The notes: a model not told the origin generated them from the sequence alone. A DNA stretch of 64,000 bases from Parasponia andersonii (GCA_002914805.1 JXTB01000407.1:314830-378829), one strand, 5' to 3'. Positions 35,750 to 47,647 are shown, numbered from the stretch's first letter. Translations and numbers: made by a program.

Positions 35750-36780
35750 TGGCCGCTAGTGCAGCAATTCAGTTAGTGACTTATTACATCTTGTTAATTT
35801 TCAAGCTAGTCAGTAGTCTTTTAGTGAACATGATGATCATCTTTGTATCCTTCTGGGAATTTTGTGGCAGAGAATTATTTTTTCTGGCATACATAGCTTG
35901 TAATTATCAGCTTCCAGTCTATTATGTTTTCTTTTTAGTTTTATTACTTTCTTGGTACTAGCTAGCCTTTAGCAATTGTTGATACTTACATTTCAAAAGA
36001 AAACTTTATAGAATTTTAGAAAAAGAATTTTCTCATGTCCTTTTTCTTTGTGTGTTCCCTCAAAACTTTCCCTTCTGATAAAAATCCAGATTCTAGCCAA
36101 TTCCTAAGGAACAAGAGCGAAACGCATCTAAATTTCTTGTTGCATAAAAGTTTTCTTTTTCAATATCGATTTGTCAGATGGCAAGGCATTTATCGGAAAA
36201 TGTGGTCAAACAATTTAGTTTCGAGTGAATTGCTCATTGTGAAATATTGATCCTGGACCATTATTCGGCCATTAAACGTTTAAAAGGAAAAAAAAAACGA
36301 TTATTTATTAGAATGATGCATAAAAAAAAAGACATTTATTGCGACTATTCTCAAAATTAATGATAGAGTCTCGTTTAAATTAATGGGATTATGCTTTACA
36401 TATATACCAACAAACCACGCGTCATTGTAATGCTAACAGTGATCTATAATATTATTTTATATATATATAGCTACCTAGATCCATTATATTATTCTATATA
36501 CATATATATGGCTACCTAGATGTTTTGTCTATCCCAAAATAACCTTGGTCTACCCAGAAAATTGCGTTAATTAGACTGTATAGTGGAATACTTGTAGGTC
36601 CTTTCAAGCGAGTTACATGCCTCTTTCTCGTCATAACTATACCTTGACTTTCTGGCAACCACAAGAAAAAACGTTGCTCTTTCACAAGAAAACCTCAAGC
36701 TAAAGAAGAGGAAAGAGAGAAAAACAAAAAGACACGCTACGACAAAAATTCTGATACATAGTGTTTGAAAATACCTCTTT
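35750..36780. other. 3' flank of the zinc-finger gene
   Basis: Probable 3' UTR, then AT-rich spacer. A short diverged duplication (TATATATAGCTACCTAGAT, and again TATATATGGCTACCTAGAT) lies at about 36460-36525. No gene is seen. Confidence 0.55.
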
Positions 36781-37059
36781 TACATATTTTTAGAAATATT
36801 CATGAAGTTAATAGTAATTGGGTAAAAATCTAGATTTTGGGAGGGTAATTTGGACAATTTACCAATTTTTAGGATAAAATATTGTGAGGATTAAATTGTA
36901 AAAATTTTGTATAGAAGGACTAAATTGTAATTTTTGGGACTAGATTAATAGAGATTTAAAATTTTAGGGACTTATGTGTAATTTTTGAAAAATTGCACAG
37001 TCTATTCAAAATAGGCCACGTGACCTGTTCACTTATTTCTCTTTCTCTCTTCTCCCCCG

Positions 37060-37098
<39 letters not shown>

Positions 37099-39036
37099 CG
37101 TTTCTCGGTCGCACCACCAGAGGAAGCCACTGAGCCACCGCCAACCACCGTCCGCCCGCGCCACCGACCGGCGTCGACTCGCTAGACTGCGCCGAAACTC
37201 CGCCGCCCCTCACTAGCCGCTGTCGTTGCCTGTAACGCCGGAAATCCACCAAGAGGCCGAATCGGTTTCTTCGTCATCGGCAACGATTCTGGCTACCATT
37301 CGACCTCCAACCGGTCCCGTTGGATTCATCTCGTCTCAAAGAACATCAAGGTATATATATCTCAACCATATTTTATCCGCATTAAAAATTGCCATTTTTG
37401 GGTATTTCGAGTTTAAGTTTGACTTTTTGATCCGGCCGTTGGATTGTGTTTTTGTTGTCATTTTTTGGATTGTACTTAGAAAATAGAGAAGTTTGATATA
37501 TAATATATATATATATATATTTATATATATTGCTTATGTTTGGTGATCGGCACAGAAATCGAGATCGGACGGTCGAGATTTGTCTCATTTTGCGTGCCAC
37601 CGGTCTGGTGTGGGCGCAGACCCGAATTGGACAAGTTATATGTCTAACCTAGCTATTTTGGGTGCTAAGAATTCAAGGAAGAAGTCCATTTGTAGAATTG
37701 AAGCTCCAGTGAGAAGTTGATTTTTCGCAAAAGGACGATCGATGGCTTGGAATTGGTTTCTGACCTTTCAGGCGATCGTCAACGACACCTTGAGGAATCA
37801 ATAGCATGGTATTGCTATTCGAGCGAGGTAGGGACTCAATTACCTCTGTTTTATATCGTTTTTGAATAAAATTTATTTTCTACAATATATGAGAACAAAT
37901 GTGATTTTTGGTTTCTTGAATATTTGTGATGGAAATTGGTTGTATGAGCTATATACTGTATTGCTCTGTGAATTTTCTGAGTGCATGTTATTTTGGGTAT
38001 ATTAAAAATAGAGCCGTTATGCTGCCCGTTTTTCTATAAAAACCTAGTATGCTGATTTTACTGAAAAACCAGAGTACGATTATTTTCACACTTTAGTTCT
38101 GTATTACACGTGTCATAGGATCATACATGAGCACCGTGGGTTTACAGTGTGGCACTGCGTACCCCACCGTCGGTGAAAGTCCGTAAACTCATGCGGAGTT
38201 TTGTTGCTTTTGATTATCTCCGCATTTGGCAGGCGTAGACAATTCGGTTGCCTCTCCAGGTTTGATAGGCGACACACGAATGTCCCCTCTGGGTATGGAC
38301 TTAGGTATCAGGCGGGCTATTAGGCATACTTAGTGCCATCATCCTGGGTTTTCACAGATGAGAGGATGAGAGCTCATGGGTATGAGTTGATTTGTGTCAT
38401 ATGTATATGGACTGAATGGTTTTAATTACACTGTTTTTATATATATATATATGGATTTCCGGTTTGGATTATATATATATATGTTTGTTTTGGACTAAAC
38501 TAACTATGCAGGAATTCCCTATCACTAAAATGTTTTCAATCAAGATAATTATTTTTTCTACTGAGCATTTTATGCTCACCCCCTCTACCTTCTTCCTCAA
38601 ATAGTGTCCAGTGCGATCTTGGTGATCAAGAGGAGTAAGTGGTCATCTGGATTGCAGTTCGTCTCTTGGTAATACTAGAAGTTTGTTATCGTAGTCTTTG
38701 GACTATTTGGGTTTTGTATTAGCATTGAACCAAGATTACTGCTTTCTATTTTTTCTGCGAACTTATGTATGCCATTCTGATATTTGACTTTTGTTGTGGA
38801 TGATGGTGATGCTTGGACTTTTATGTGACTTCGTGATTTTTAATTATTATTCAGTCTATGTTTAATAGTGTATACGAACTGTGGGAATGGTTCACGGGAT
38901 GAAATTCTAATTATTTTATTTAAATGGACTATTATTATAAAAACTAGAACTTTTGACACTTTTCAAATAAATTAAGAAATTTCTCACTTTTGTGAAATTC
39001 CCCTTCTGCCACTGGCCCGAATTTTGGGACGTGACA
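36780..39036 (-). repeat. LTR-like dispersed repeat, copy 2 (possible solo LTR)
   Basis: On the minus strand it begins TGTCACGTCCCAAAATTCGG, a start typical of some plant gypsy LTRs, and on the plus strand ends GGGACGTGACA. The interior is noncoding, with a CT microsatellite at about 37064-37097, a GC-rich CCGCC block after it, and GAGCATTTTATGCTCACCCC near 38560. The left boundary is uncertain and no target-site duplication was found. Orientation is inferred from the TGTCAC end. The orientation is opposite to copy 1. Confidence 0.55.
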
Positions 39037-39039
39037 ATT

Positions 39040-39455
39040 TGTAGCACATGTAAATATAAAAGATACCGTATGACTAAAGTTCTAGTGACATTTGAAGTGT
39101 TACTAAATAAACTTTTCTAGTGGCAACTGCGGTATTCAATTTTTTTTTTAAATTTTTGGACCAAGTTAAGAAAATTAAGTGAAAATGAAATTCAATCATC
39201 AAGAAGAATTTTATTCTTCTCTTTTTGAAGATTAAAGTCTTGCTGGTGTTGTTGCTCGAACAATTAAGTATAATTGTGTTCACTCTCTTCTCAGTCATGG
39301 AAGTGAGGATATACTAGAGAAACTGGTGGTATTAAAGCAATCCAATTTTACCGCTTAGAGACTGAGGTCTGTTTATGTTCCACCACTGTAGTTGATCAAG
39401 AAGGAGGTGATCACAAACTGGCAAAATCAATGAGGAGTCAAAGAACGTAGTGGTT
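39040..39455. other. Spacer, possibly the start of the copia-A LTR
   Basis: No coding signal. It may include the 5' part of the LTR whose end is at 39697, but this stretch does not match the corresponding part of the right-hand copy. Confidence 0.4.
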
Positions 39456-39459
39456 TTCC

Positions 39460-40546
39460 TCCTATAATTGACGTTATGTCAAAAACTAAGAAAAAGTTAC
39501 CATATTCCACTTGTACATTTGTTTATTTGTCATCTATTTTTATTTATTCTGTTAATTCCTGGATGTAGACTAATTTGATTTGATTAGATTAGGAACTGAA
39601 TCTCTGACTTGTCTTCACACTTATGCATTTGTGTATATGTATTCTTTTTAATCGATAGAAAGGTCGCGCCATATTTCCAAAGTTCTAATATTCTATATGG
39701 TATTAAGAGTCTTGTCGTTTCCTCTGTCTAATATATTTCTTTCTGTTACCTCAAATCTCCTGAGTTTTTATATATTTCCTATCCCGAAATTGTCTTCTGT
39801 TATAGTATTTCTCTTGAATTTTTATGATTTTAAAAAAAGAAGAAGACAAAAACAATACAAAACCCTTAATCTGATTTTTTAGATCTCACAATCGCCACTC
39901 CTTGCATCAATTGTTCATAAAACCACCTACGTCACCCTCATTTCCACTGCCATATCTCCAGTTTCGAGCCATATCATTGCGAGTCACCATCCTTGCACAT
40001 GCATAGATCATTCCTAGTTAGTTTATTCAGTGAGCTAACTTATGAAACAAAATGAAAAAAAAAAGGTCTGAAAGCATATGTCTTCTTCCCTACACTGGCT
40101 GCCGCTGTAACCAGCCACCACCAACCTTTATCGAGCCCTCAATCTCAACACTCTAGCCATGCCCATTAGTAACAAAACACAGGCTGATCTCTCAAGCTCA
40201 CTACTCCAGCGCACTTCTGTCTACTCAGGCTGCTCATAAAGCTAGCCAATCACTTGTTTATTGATGAAACCAAGAACCAATCTTGAAAAAAAAAAAACAA
40301 TAAAAATTAATAACTAAAAGATTAAAAAATAAATAAAAAAGACTTGCATGGTGAACTTTAAAACAATAAATAAAAAAGACCTGCATGGCGATTTTTATAG
40401 TCATAACTGCAAAAGCAGCCTTCTGCCTTTCCATTATTACCACTCAAGACACCACCACCTCTGGCAATCCCCTTCTATCTTCCTGGATCAGCCGACTTCA
40501 ATACATCACCTTATCGTCACCGCCTATCTCCGTGCCCCTGCCTTGG
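39460..40546 (+). mobile_element. Ty1/copia family A, left copy (LTR part, PBS, leader)
   Basis: Sequence from CATATTCCACTTGTACATTT onward matches 62870 onward. A PBS-like TGGTATTAAGAGT (39698-39710) follows the LTR end, close to the initiator-Met primer site TGGTATCAGAG. Matching leader blocks include CTGCCATATCTCCAGTTTCG and the TTAGTTTATTCA end near 40030. The stretch to 40546 is Cys/Pro-rich in translation but has no intact gag. The 3' side is interrupted by the copia-B LTR. Confidence 0.65.
40330..40396. repeat. Short tandem duplication
   Basis: AATAAATAAAAAAGACTTGC with ATGGTGAACTTT is followed by a diverged copy (AATAAATAAAAAAGACCTGC with ATGGCGATTTTT), period about 36 bp. Confidence 0.7.
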
Positions 40547-41052
40547 TGATCACTTTGTTGATAAAAATTAGAGTACATAACTCTAAATATGCTAATAATA
40601 GATACAAACAAGTCAATAAACTACTTGTATTATACCCAAAAATAAAGTACACAACAATACTTAATATCGCTCACAACGTAAAGAGAGAAATACAAACTCA
40701 CTCTCAATGAATGTCTTACACGCACACTCAAAACACCACACTAGTCAAGGCTATATATGCCTTGTATTGCTTCTTCACTTCTCGGATGCAAAACCAAATG
40801 CAAAGGGGAGTATATATACTAAAGGTAGGCTGATTATAACCATATAAATATTAAAACACTAATAAACTTCAACCATCCACGTAGCCCACTATACCAATAA
40901 TATTATTATCTACCTAACTTCAATCATATTGCTTCATTTAATCTGAGAAGCTTCTACAAGCCGAACTCTTACTTTCATTGGGCTCAGAAGTTCGGGCTTT
41001 GGACTTTATAATGGGCTTGTGAATTTCGTAAATGGGCTGGGGTTGATATTCA
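40547..41052 (-). repeat. 3' LTR of copia B
   Basis: About 40680-41050 matches 62405-62770 closely (for example CCTTGTATTGCTTCTTCACT and GTTCGGGCTTTGGAC). The first 140 bp (plus strand) match only weakly. Ends are set by TGATCAC at the left and ATTCA at the right. Confidence 0.7.
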
Positions 41053-41785
41053 ATACTAGCTCCTATTCTTTGCATCATGTCGAGTTGACGACGAAAGTTC
41101 TCGAACTTGCTGGTACTTGCACTTTTTGTGAACAAGTCTTTAACTTGATCATTCGTTGTGATTTGCCTCATCTCAATTTTTTCTTACAGAAACTTTTCTT
41201 TGATAAAATGATAATGTACTTCCTTATGCTTGGTCCTTGCATTAAAAGCTGGGCTTTCTGCTAAGCAAACTGTATATTGATTATCACAATATAATTATAT
41301 TGCATAATCAATTTGCTGGTGTAAATCTTTCATCAACTGTATTAACCACATAGTTTCTCAAGCTGCCATAGCCACTGCTCGATAATACTCTACTTCAGTG
41401 GTTGACAATGATACCGTTGGCTATCACTTGCTACACTGGGAAATCATTCCAGAACTAAGTCTGAATATAAGTCCAGTTGTTGACCGATGCGTGTCATGAT
41501 CTCCAGCTTAATCTGCGTCGTAATAGCCAATCAACTTGTATTCAACACCTTTTTTGTATAAGAGACTACAATTAATTGTACTCTTGACATATATCAAAAT
41601 TCACCAAGCTGCTTCTAAATAAAACTTCTTTGGATTTTGTATGTATTGACTCATCATACCAACTGCATAGGAAATGTTAGGTGAAGTCAAGGTTAAGTAG
41701 ATTAGACTACCTACTAATTATTGATAAATCGTTATATTTTCCAAATCTTTGTCTTCATGTTCACACATCTTGGCATTCGGTTATC
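41053..41785 (-). pseudogene. Copia B pol, C-terminal part (end of RT and RNase H)
   Basis: Minus frames give QLVGSLIYLTLTSPNIS, YIQNPKKFYLEAAW, LLYKKGVEYKLIGYYDAD, LSTTEVEYYRAVA and TNDQVKDLFTKSA. These are the standard copia landmarks: RT C-terminus, connection and RNase H with the (S)TTE-EY helix, and the DxFTK end. Several stops interrupt it. The upstream half of RT is found 10.6 kb away, beyond the Tat insertion. Confidence 0.9.
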
Positions 41786-41790
41786 AGTAT

Positions 41791-42620
41791 CGTGGGACTC
41801 GTTCCTAAACCATATACCACGTGGACGATTAAGTGGCAGAATAGGTCATAAATGGGACACACCGTCCGACACGTGTCAGAGTGACTAATTAAAGGCCACG
41901 CGAGTCGCACATGGTACCACATAGGCCTATGGGCTGTCCGAGGTTAGGGTTGAGCCTATCCCAGACCCTGGATGAACTCGGCCCAATCCGATTCTTACCT
42001 CGACAGCTGAGGGTCGGGAGCCCTATGGGTCTTCCACCAGAGTATAATGGGAAGCAACTCACAGCTCCAGACCCAGACAGAGCATTTAATGCGATCCTGA
42101 GTAGGTATGCGCATTGGACAAACCGTCCTGACAGAACGGCGGTTTGTCAAAATTTCGCTCCTGACACACTGGAGTCATAGGGGACGGCGGAACTAGGCTA
42201 TGACGATGCAGGGAGAATCATGGTAATCTCGGCTCGTGATCTCTAGAGTAAGTCCTGATGAGGAAAGGTACTCGGTCTTAGGATTGAGAACCATGAGGTT
42301 CACAATTTCAGGACTCTATATATGAGCCATGCGTCCCCAGAAAAAAAGGAGACATACAAATACATAAAAGAAATATTCAAGAGTTTGTGAGCAAAAGAAA
42401 AAATATACTCATAAAAAGAAAAACTAAATCTTTGTTATCCTGAATCAAAGATAAACAACTGGCTTAAGTATCGGAGAGTCTTTACAAGTGGCCTCCCCCG
42501 CCCTTCCGATCCTGCCTGAAGTCAAAAGCTCTTTGGGATAGTAAGGACACGTGGGCAGTTGGAAGATACAACGTTAGCAGTTCAGAGACACGTGGACAAC
42601 TGGTGAAAACCACTCCAACA
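41791..42620 (+). repeat. 5' LTR of the Tat element
   Basis: It matches 51607-52435 end to end. It starts CGTGGGAC where the other copy has TGTGGGAC, so the first base of TG seems mutated. It ends CACTCCAACA. A TATA-like CTATATATG is at 42316-42324. By eye roughly one base in ten differs between the LTRs, mostly C/T and G/A changes. Confidence 0.92.
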
Positions 42621-42623
42621 GTT

Positions 42624-42641
42624 TAGCGCCGTCTGTGGGAA
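42624..42641 (+). other. Primer-binding site of the Tat element
   Basis: TAGCGCCGTCTGTGGGAA directly after the LTR is one base off the TGGCGCCGTCTGTGG primer site common in Tat-lineage elements. Confidence 0.75.
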
Positions 42642-42715
42642 CCCGTTGAGTATGAGAAAAAGAGTAGGAGTTTCACGACCGCACTCTCCCCGAACAAAAG
42701 GCCATACAACGTCAG

Positions 42716-43400
42716 ATGGCACTTTCGAGAATGACAACCAGGAGCACACGTCCTGATGTTGAAGGGAGCTCTCGGGAAGTACAGTCGGGCCTTGAGCAAA
42801 AGCTAGACCAGATGCTCGCTGCCCTGGCAGAAGCAAACTGGAAGGCAGAGATTGCCCACGAGGCCATCCTGGGTTTGAAAAAAGAAGTCGCAGAAGTGCG
42901 CAGAGAAAACGCCCGCCTCGAAGGGCTGCTAGCAAGCGAAGCCAGAAGCGATCGAAGGGAAGACTTCGACGAAGAGGTCCAATAAGAGTCTGGGGGCCAA
43001 CCGCCGAGGGAAGTTCCCGCCCTATCCAGATCGCTGATGCAGTGGGAGCGACAAAACCAGATGAGGCCTTTTCGAGTCGGAGCGGCAGTGGACAGAAGAC
43101 ATCAAGAACGCCCGGAAGGTATACTTCCCAACTAGAAGCAAGAAATGATAGCAGAACTGAGTAAGAGGCTCGGGGCCCATCACAGTCAGACCCTCGATGA
43201 TCTAGCAGAACAAACTGTACGATGGATCAACCGGATGGCCTTCACCGACTGGATCCAGATGGAGCCCAAGCCGAGAGACTTCACAACCCCGACCTTCAGG
43301 CTATTCAAGGGGAAGTCTGACCCCCTCGATCATATATACCACTTTCAACAGAAGATGGCCTTGGAAACCAGGGACGAGGCAGTGACTTGCAAAGACTCAC
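42716..43400 (+). pseudogene. Tat element gag, N-terminal half
   Basis: An 89-residue opening (MALSRMTTRSTRP, Glu/Ala-rich coiled coil) is followed by a stop, then SQTLDDLAEQTVRWINRM and PTFRLFKGKSDPLDHIYHFQ. This corresponds to the capsid-like start of gypsy gag. After DEAVTCK the expected continuation is missing; instead the strand changes (see 43400-44015). Confidence 0.85.
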
Positions 43401-44015
43401 GCCGAACTTTGGCGGGTCTTTGAAAATTCCTCTGTCCCTGTTTTAGAGGTAGATTACATCGATTGGCGTGTTGAGCTCGTATTTCGGCACTAGGTCATGA
43501 GACGCCTTCCTCCTCTTGCCACCTTCTTGACCACCTTGGGTGGGGGCATTTTGTTTCGGAGTCGGCCCTTGGTCCGACGCAGGCTTCTTTACCCTTTACG
43601 GGGTCGGAGTTTATACCGGTGTTGTTGTTATCGCGGCAGAGGCCTTGGGCATTTTCAGGCGGCTTTCCAGTACCCTGAATACCCCTTCTGACTTTGTTTG
43701 AACGTCCGCTATATCGTACGGAAGGTTCAGAAGCAAATGGTCTGATAGCATCGATCCTGACTGCAGGCTCCTGACGAATGAGCTTGCGGCTTGGACCGAG
43801 TCGGCATTATGCATAGGGACATCAGCTCTAGGAAATGCGACAGGTATTCTCTCAGAGGCTTGTTCACAGTTTGTTCCAACCGTTCAAGGTCTCGCATGGA
43901 TTTCTGCTCCCTCCGGGCACCTGCGTACTGCTTTAAAAAAAGTTTGCAGAAATCTTTGAATCCATTTATAGATTTCTCTAGGAGCTGTCAGAACCATAAT
44001 AGGGTCAGTCCTGTC
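43400..44015 (-). pseudogene. Tat element gag, second half, inverted
   Basis: The minus strand reads APREIYKWI, GFKDFCKLFLKQYAGARREQ, LERLEQTVNKPLREYLSHF and PKVVKKVARGGRR, then PIDVIYL and RGIFKDPPKFGV. These are the gag parts that should follow DEAVTCK on the plus strand. The segment has therefore been flipped inside the element. Frameshifts and stops break it. Confidence 0.8.
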
Positions 44016-44895
44016 AGGGTTGTGGAGAAGATGTTCGCCGGGTTACTAGGGAAAACTATGGAAGTCTACATCGACGACATGGTCATAAAGAGCAGAGAAG
44101 TGTCAGACCATCTGGGACATCTAGACGAATACTTCTAGATTCTGAGGCAATATCGGATGCGTCTGAACCCCAAGAAATACGTATTCGGAGTGTCCTCCGG
44201 CCTGAACCTGGGGCACATCGTGAGCAGAAGGGGTATCAAGGCCAGCCCAGTTGTCCTCAATCACAGACGTGCAGAGACCCTCGACTCTTCAGGAGATTCA
44301 GCGCCTAGCCGAGAAGATAGCTGCTCTCAGCCGGTTCATCTCCAAGATGTTTGACCGGTGCAAGCTCTTCTTCCAGTACCTAAAGAGAAGCTCTACTGTC
44401 GCCTGGGGGGAGGAACAGGACAAGGCACTGACGGATCTTAAGCTGTACTTAAGTCATCCGCCTATTCTGGCTTCCCCAGCAGAGGGAGAGCACCTATACG
44501 CCTATTTAGTAGTATCCAAAGTAGCGATCAGTGCCGTACTATTCATCAAGGAAGACAGTAAGCAGAAGCTGATGTTTTATACAAGCCGCATGCTCCTAGA
44601 TACCGAGACGCGATATAGTATGGTAGAGAAACTAGTCCTCGCTCTAGTCAATGCTAAGAAGAGACTCAGGCAATGCTTTGAGGAATACTCGGTCACCGTG
44701 TATATGGATTTCCCCACCCGACAAATCTTGGCCAAGTCAAACCTATTGGGACGACTAACCAAGTGGGCCATCGAACTGGGAATATACGACATCGAGTATC
44801 GGCCTCAAGTGGTGAAGAAAAGGCAAATCATGGCGGATTTCCTGATAGAAATCCAATCCTTCGGCAAGCTACACGACCCACTCCAGACATCTTAG
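44016..44895 (+). pseudogene. Tat element RT (from the YIDD motif) and gypsy RNase H
   Basis: The plus frame starts at KMFAGLLGKTMEVYIDDMV, just before the RT catalytic box, so the RT fingers and front palm are gone. RLNPKKYVFGVSSG and LGHIVSRRGI follow, then a frame change into ALSRFISKMFDRCK and the degenerate RNase H (YLVVSKVAISAVLF, YTSRMLLDTETRYS, LTKWAIELG). The lack of an Asp in YLVVS is usual for the gypsy RNase H of Tat elements. Confidence 0.88.
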
Positions 44896-45330
44896 CCTCG
44901 CCCCTCTTCAGCTTGGACCCTCTATATCGACGGATCCACGAATACCTCGGGGTCAGGCATCGGGATAATCTTGCAGATCCCAATAGGACTCAGAGTAGAG
45001 AAAGCTTTGAGGCTTAGTTTCCAGGCAATGAATAACGAGACAGAGTACGAAGCACTGCTGCAAGGCCTTGAACTGGCTTTGCACTTCGGAGTGGAGAGCA
45101 TCGTGGTAAAGACCGACTCGTAGTTGATCGTGGGTTAGGTTAGGGGAGATTTCGAAGTAAAAGAGCCGAGAATACACAGGTACTTCTCCAAGGTAATGGG
45201 GGCGAAATCCCACTTTAGCAGTTTCAATATCGAACAAATTCCCAGGGAGATGAACTAAAAGGCCGATGAGCTAGCTAAGAGTGCGTCGATCGGAGGAACG
45301 ACCAGACGTGCAGAGATTCTCCTAGAAGGC
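44890..45330 (+). pseudogene. Second (archaeal-type) RNase H of the Tat element
   Basis: AWTLYIDGSTNTSGSGIG, NNETEYEALLQGLELAL and VVKTDS carry the catalytic Asp, Glu and Asp of an RNase HI fold, followed by IPREMN and KADELAKSAS. A tandem gypsy plus archaeal-type RNase H is the hallmark of Tat elements. Stops occur after TDS, in VG-VRG, and after MN. Confidence 0.85.
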
Positions 45331-45479
45331 AAGAACATGAAGGACTCTCCAGAGCCCCCCGCACGCCATATATTTGCAACTTGCTCCACAGACGAGGGGT
45401 GGATGAAACCTATCATCCAGTATTTGGTGTTGGGAAACCTGCCCGCAGACCCTCGAGAAACAAGGTCGATCAGACTGAA

Positions 45480-46601
45480 TGCTGCCAGATACTTGATGGT
45501 GGGGGAGTGACTATATAGGAGATCGACAATGGGACCGATGCTGCGGTATGTAGGTCCTGTCAAGGGCATAAACTAATGAAGGAAATCCACCAGAGAGTAT
45601 ACGGCAACCATTTTGGCAGACGTAGCCTCGCCCACAAGGCCCTGACGACCGGATACTTCTGACCATACATAATGACCGAGGTGGCCCGATTTGTCAAGAA
45701 ATGCGATAAGTGCCAGAGGTTCGCTCCCATGAAACGCCAACCCATAGAGAAACTCCATTCAAACATAACTCCTTGACCGTTTTTCAAATGGGGCTTGGAC
45801 ATCGTCGGAGAGCTCCCCGAAAGTCAAAGAGGAAGAAGGTACGTCTTGTTGGCCACAGATTATTTCACCAATTGGGTAGAGGCTGAAGCTTACGCGACCG
45901 TTAGTAAAGCTGACATGATTAACTTCATTTGGAAAAACATAATCTGTCGATACGGGATTCCGAAAGAGATATATGCTGAATATGGCACACAGTTCCAGAA
46001 TGCTAAGCTTAAGGAACTGTGCAAGCTAATATGATATAAGGCTCAGTTTCTCATCCGTGAACTACCCTCAAGGAAACGGCCAAGCAGAGCAATGAACAAG
46101 GCCATATTTAGCAATATCAAAAAGAACTTATAGGAGGCTAAAGGCAGGTGGTTAGAGGAGCTACCGGCCGTTATATGGGCCCATCGAACCACGGAGCGGA
46201 GGTCGACAGGAAGAACACCATTTGCCATGGTCTACAGGTCAGAGGCTATGATCCCGATCGAGATTGGCCTCCCGAACCTTTGCTCCGAAGTGGTAAGAGA
46301 TGCCCCACTGAACGAGCAGCAGCTAAGCCACAACACAGACCTCTTGGAAGAAACGAGGAACATGGCCCTGGTCCACCTAGCCTCATATGCTAAGAAGGTT
46401 AGCGCTCGTCGATTTAACCTCGGGAATTGGGTCCTGAAGGTCAGAACAGGGAACTCCTCGAAGCTAGACTCTAACTGGGTTGGACCCTATGAGGTGATCA
46501 AAGCACTTGACAATGGTGCGTATGTCCTGAAAGAACTTAAGACCGAGAAGAGCCTACCGAACACGTGGAACGCTCAACACTTGAAAAAGTATCATGTGTG
46601 A
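45480..46601 (+). pseudogene. Integrase of the Tat element
   Basis: The zinc-binding part shows H...H and CDKCQRF. The catalytic core starts WGLDIVGELP (first Asp). In the second motif YGIPKEIYAEYGTQF, the usual TDNG has become AEYG, so the second Asp is lost. The NGQAE stretch with the Glu is still readable near 46075, beyond a frame change. The C-terminus runs WVGPYEVIKALDNGAYVL to the end LKKYHV at 46601. Clearly an integrase, clearly inactive. Confidence 0.9.
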
Positions 46602-46764
46602 GACACATGTAAATGTTGTAAGACCCATGTAAATGCTTATATTATTAAAAAGCTTAATTTCAAAAACAGGTTAAGTTTTCCGCCACACGGATTTATCCTT
46701 TGGAGTGCTATGGAAAAGGGGTCTGCCCACAGTGGCAGAACCCAGGCACTATTCGCGTAATAAA

Positions 46765-47200
46765 GAATCGTACTATGGGAATCACATCGTGCACTAAAAT
46801 ATTAGCCGATGGCCCGAGAAAATGTACAAAGAGGAAAGAGTTACGCAACCAAAAACTTGCCAGTAGACCTCGAAAATGATCGTACTATGGGAATCACATC
46901 GTGCACTAGAATATTAGCTGATGGCCTGAGAAAACGTACGAAGAAGAAAGAGTTGCGCAACCAAAAACTTGCCAGCAGACCTCAAAAACGATCGTACGAT
47001 AGGAATAACATCGTACGCTAAAATGCTAGCTGATGGCCTAAGAAAATGTACGAAGAGGAAAAAACTGTGCAACCAAAAACTTGCCAGCAGACCTTGAAAA
47101 CGATCGTACTATGGGAATCACATCGTGCAATAAAAGGCTTGTCAATGGCCCGAGAAAATGTGCAAAGAAGAAAGAACCGCGCGGCAAAAGCTTGCGGCCT
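46765..47200 (+). repeat. Tandem array, about 112-bp unit
   Basis: Units begin near 46808, 46920, 47032 and 47143 with (G)ATGGCCCGAGAAAATGTAC, and each ends in ATCGTACTATGGGAATCACA plus TCGTGCACTA. A partial unit precedes the first. Copies differ by a few per cent. The array lies just after pol. Confidence 0.9.
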
Positions 47201-47216
47201 GCCTTCAAGGGAAAGT

Positions 47217-47550
47217 AGGGACAGGGTCTACTCGTTGGAAGTAGACCCTCCCTAAGAAGCATCTTAGCTACACGAAAAGCTAAAGAAAAGCAGGGTCAGG
47301 GTCCACCTGTTAGAAGTAGACCCTTCTTAAGGAGCATCTTAGCTATACGAAAAGCTAAAGAAAAGCAGGGTCAGGGTCCACCCGTTGGAAGTAGACCCTC
47401 CCTAAGGAATAACTTAGCTATACAAAAAGCTAAACGAAAGCAGAGTCAGGGTCTACCCGTTAGAGACAGACCCTACTTGGAGAGCGGTTTAATTACGCGT
47501 GAACTAGGAGTGAACAGAGTTGGAGCCTACCCGTTGGAAGTAGTCCAGTA
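47217..47550 (+). repeat. Tandem array, 75-bp unit
   Basis: Units start at 47217, 47292, 47367, 47442 and 47516 with AGGGTCAGGGTCCACC and continue AGTAGACCCT and AGCTATACGAAAAGCTAA. The last two are more diverged. It follows directly on the 112-bp array. Confidence 0.9.
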
Positions 47551-47647
47551 CAAGACCAGGCATGAAGACAGAAGTTGAAACCAAAATCTGTTTATTATTT
47601 TCTAAAATACAAAATGCATGGTTGGCAAGGATGCGCACTCGGATGCT

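Noticed and set aside
41911-42180. 89-aa frame in the 5' LTR of the Tat element
   Set aside because: It lies wholly in LTR sequence and is not kept open in the 3' LTR.
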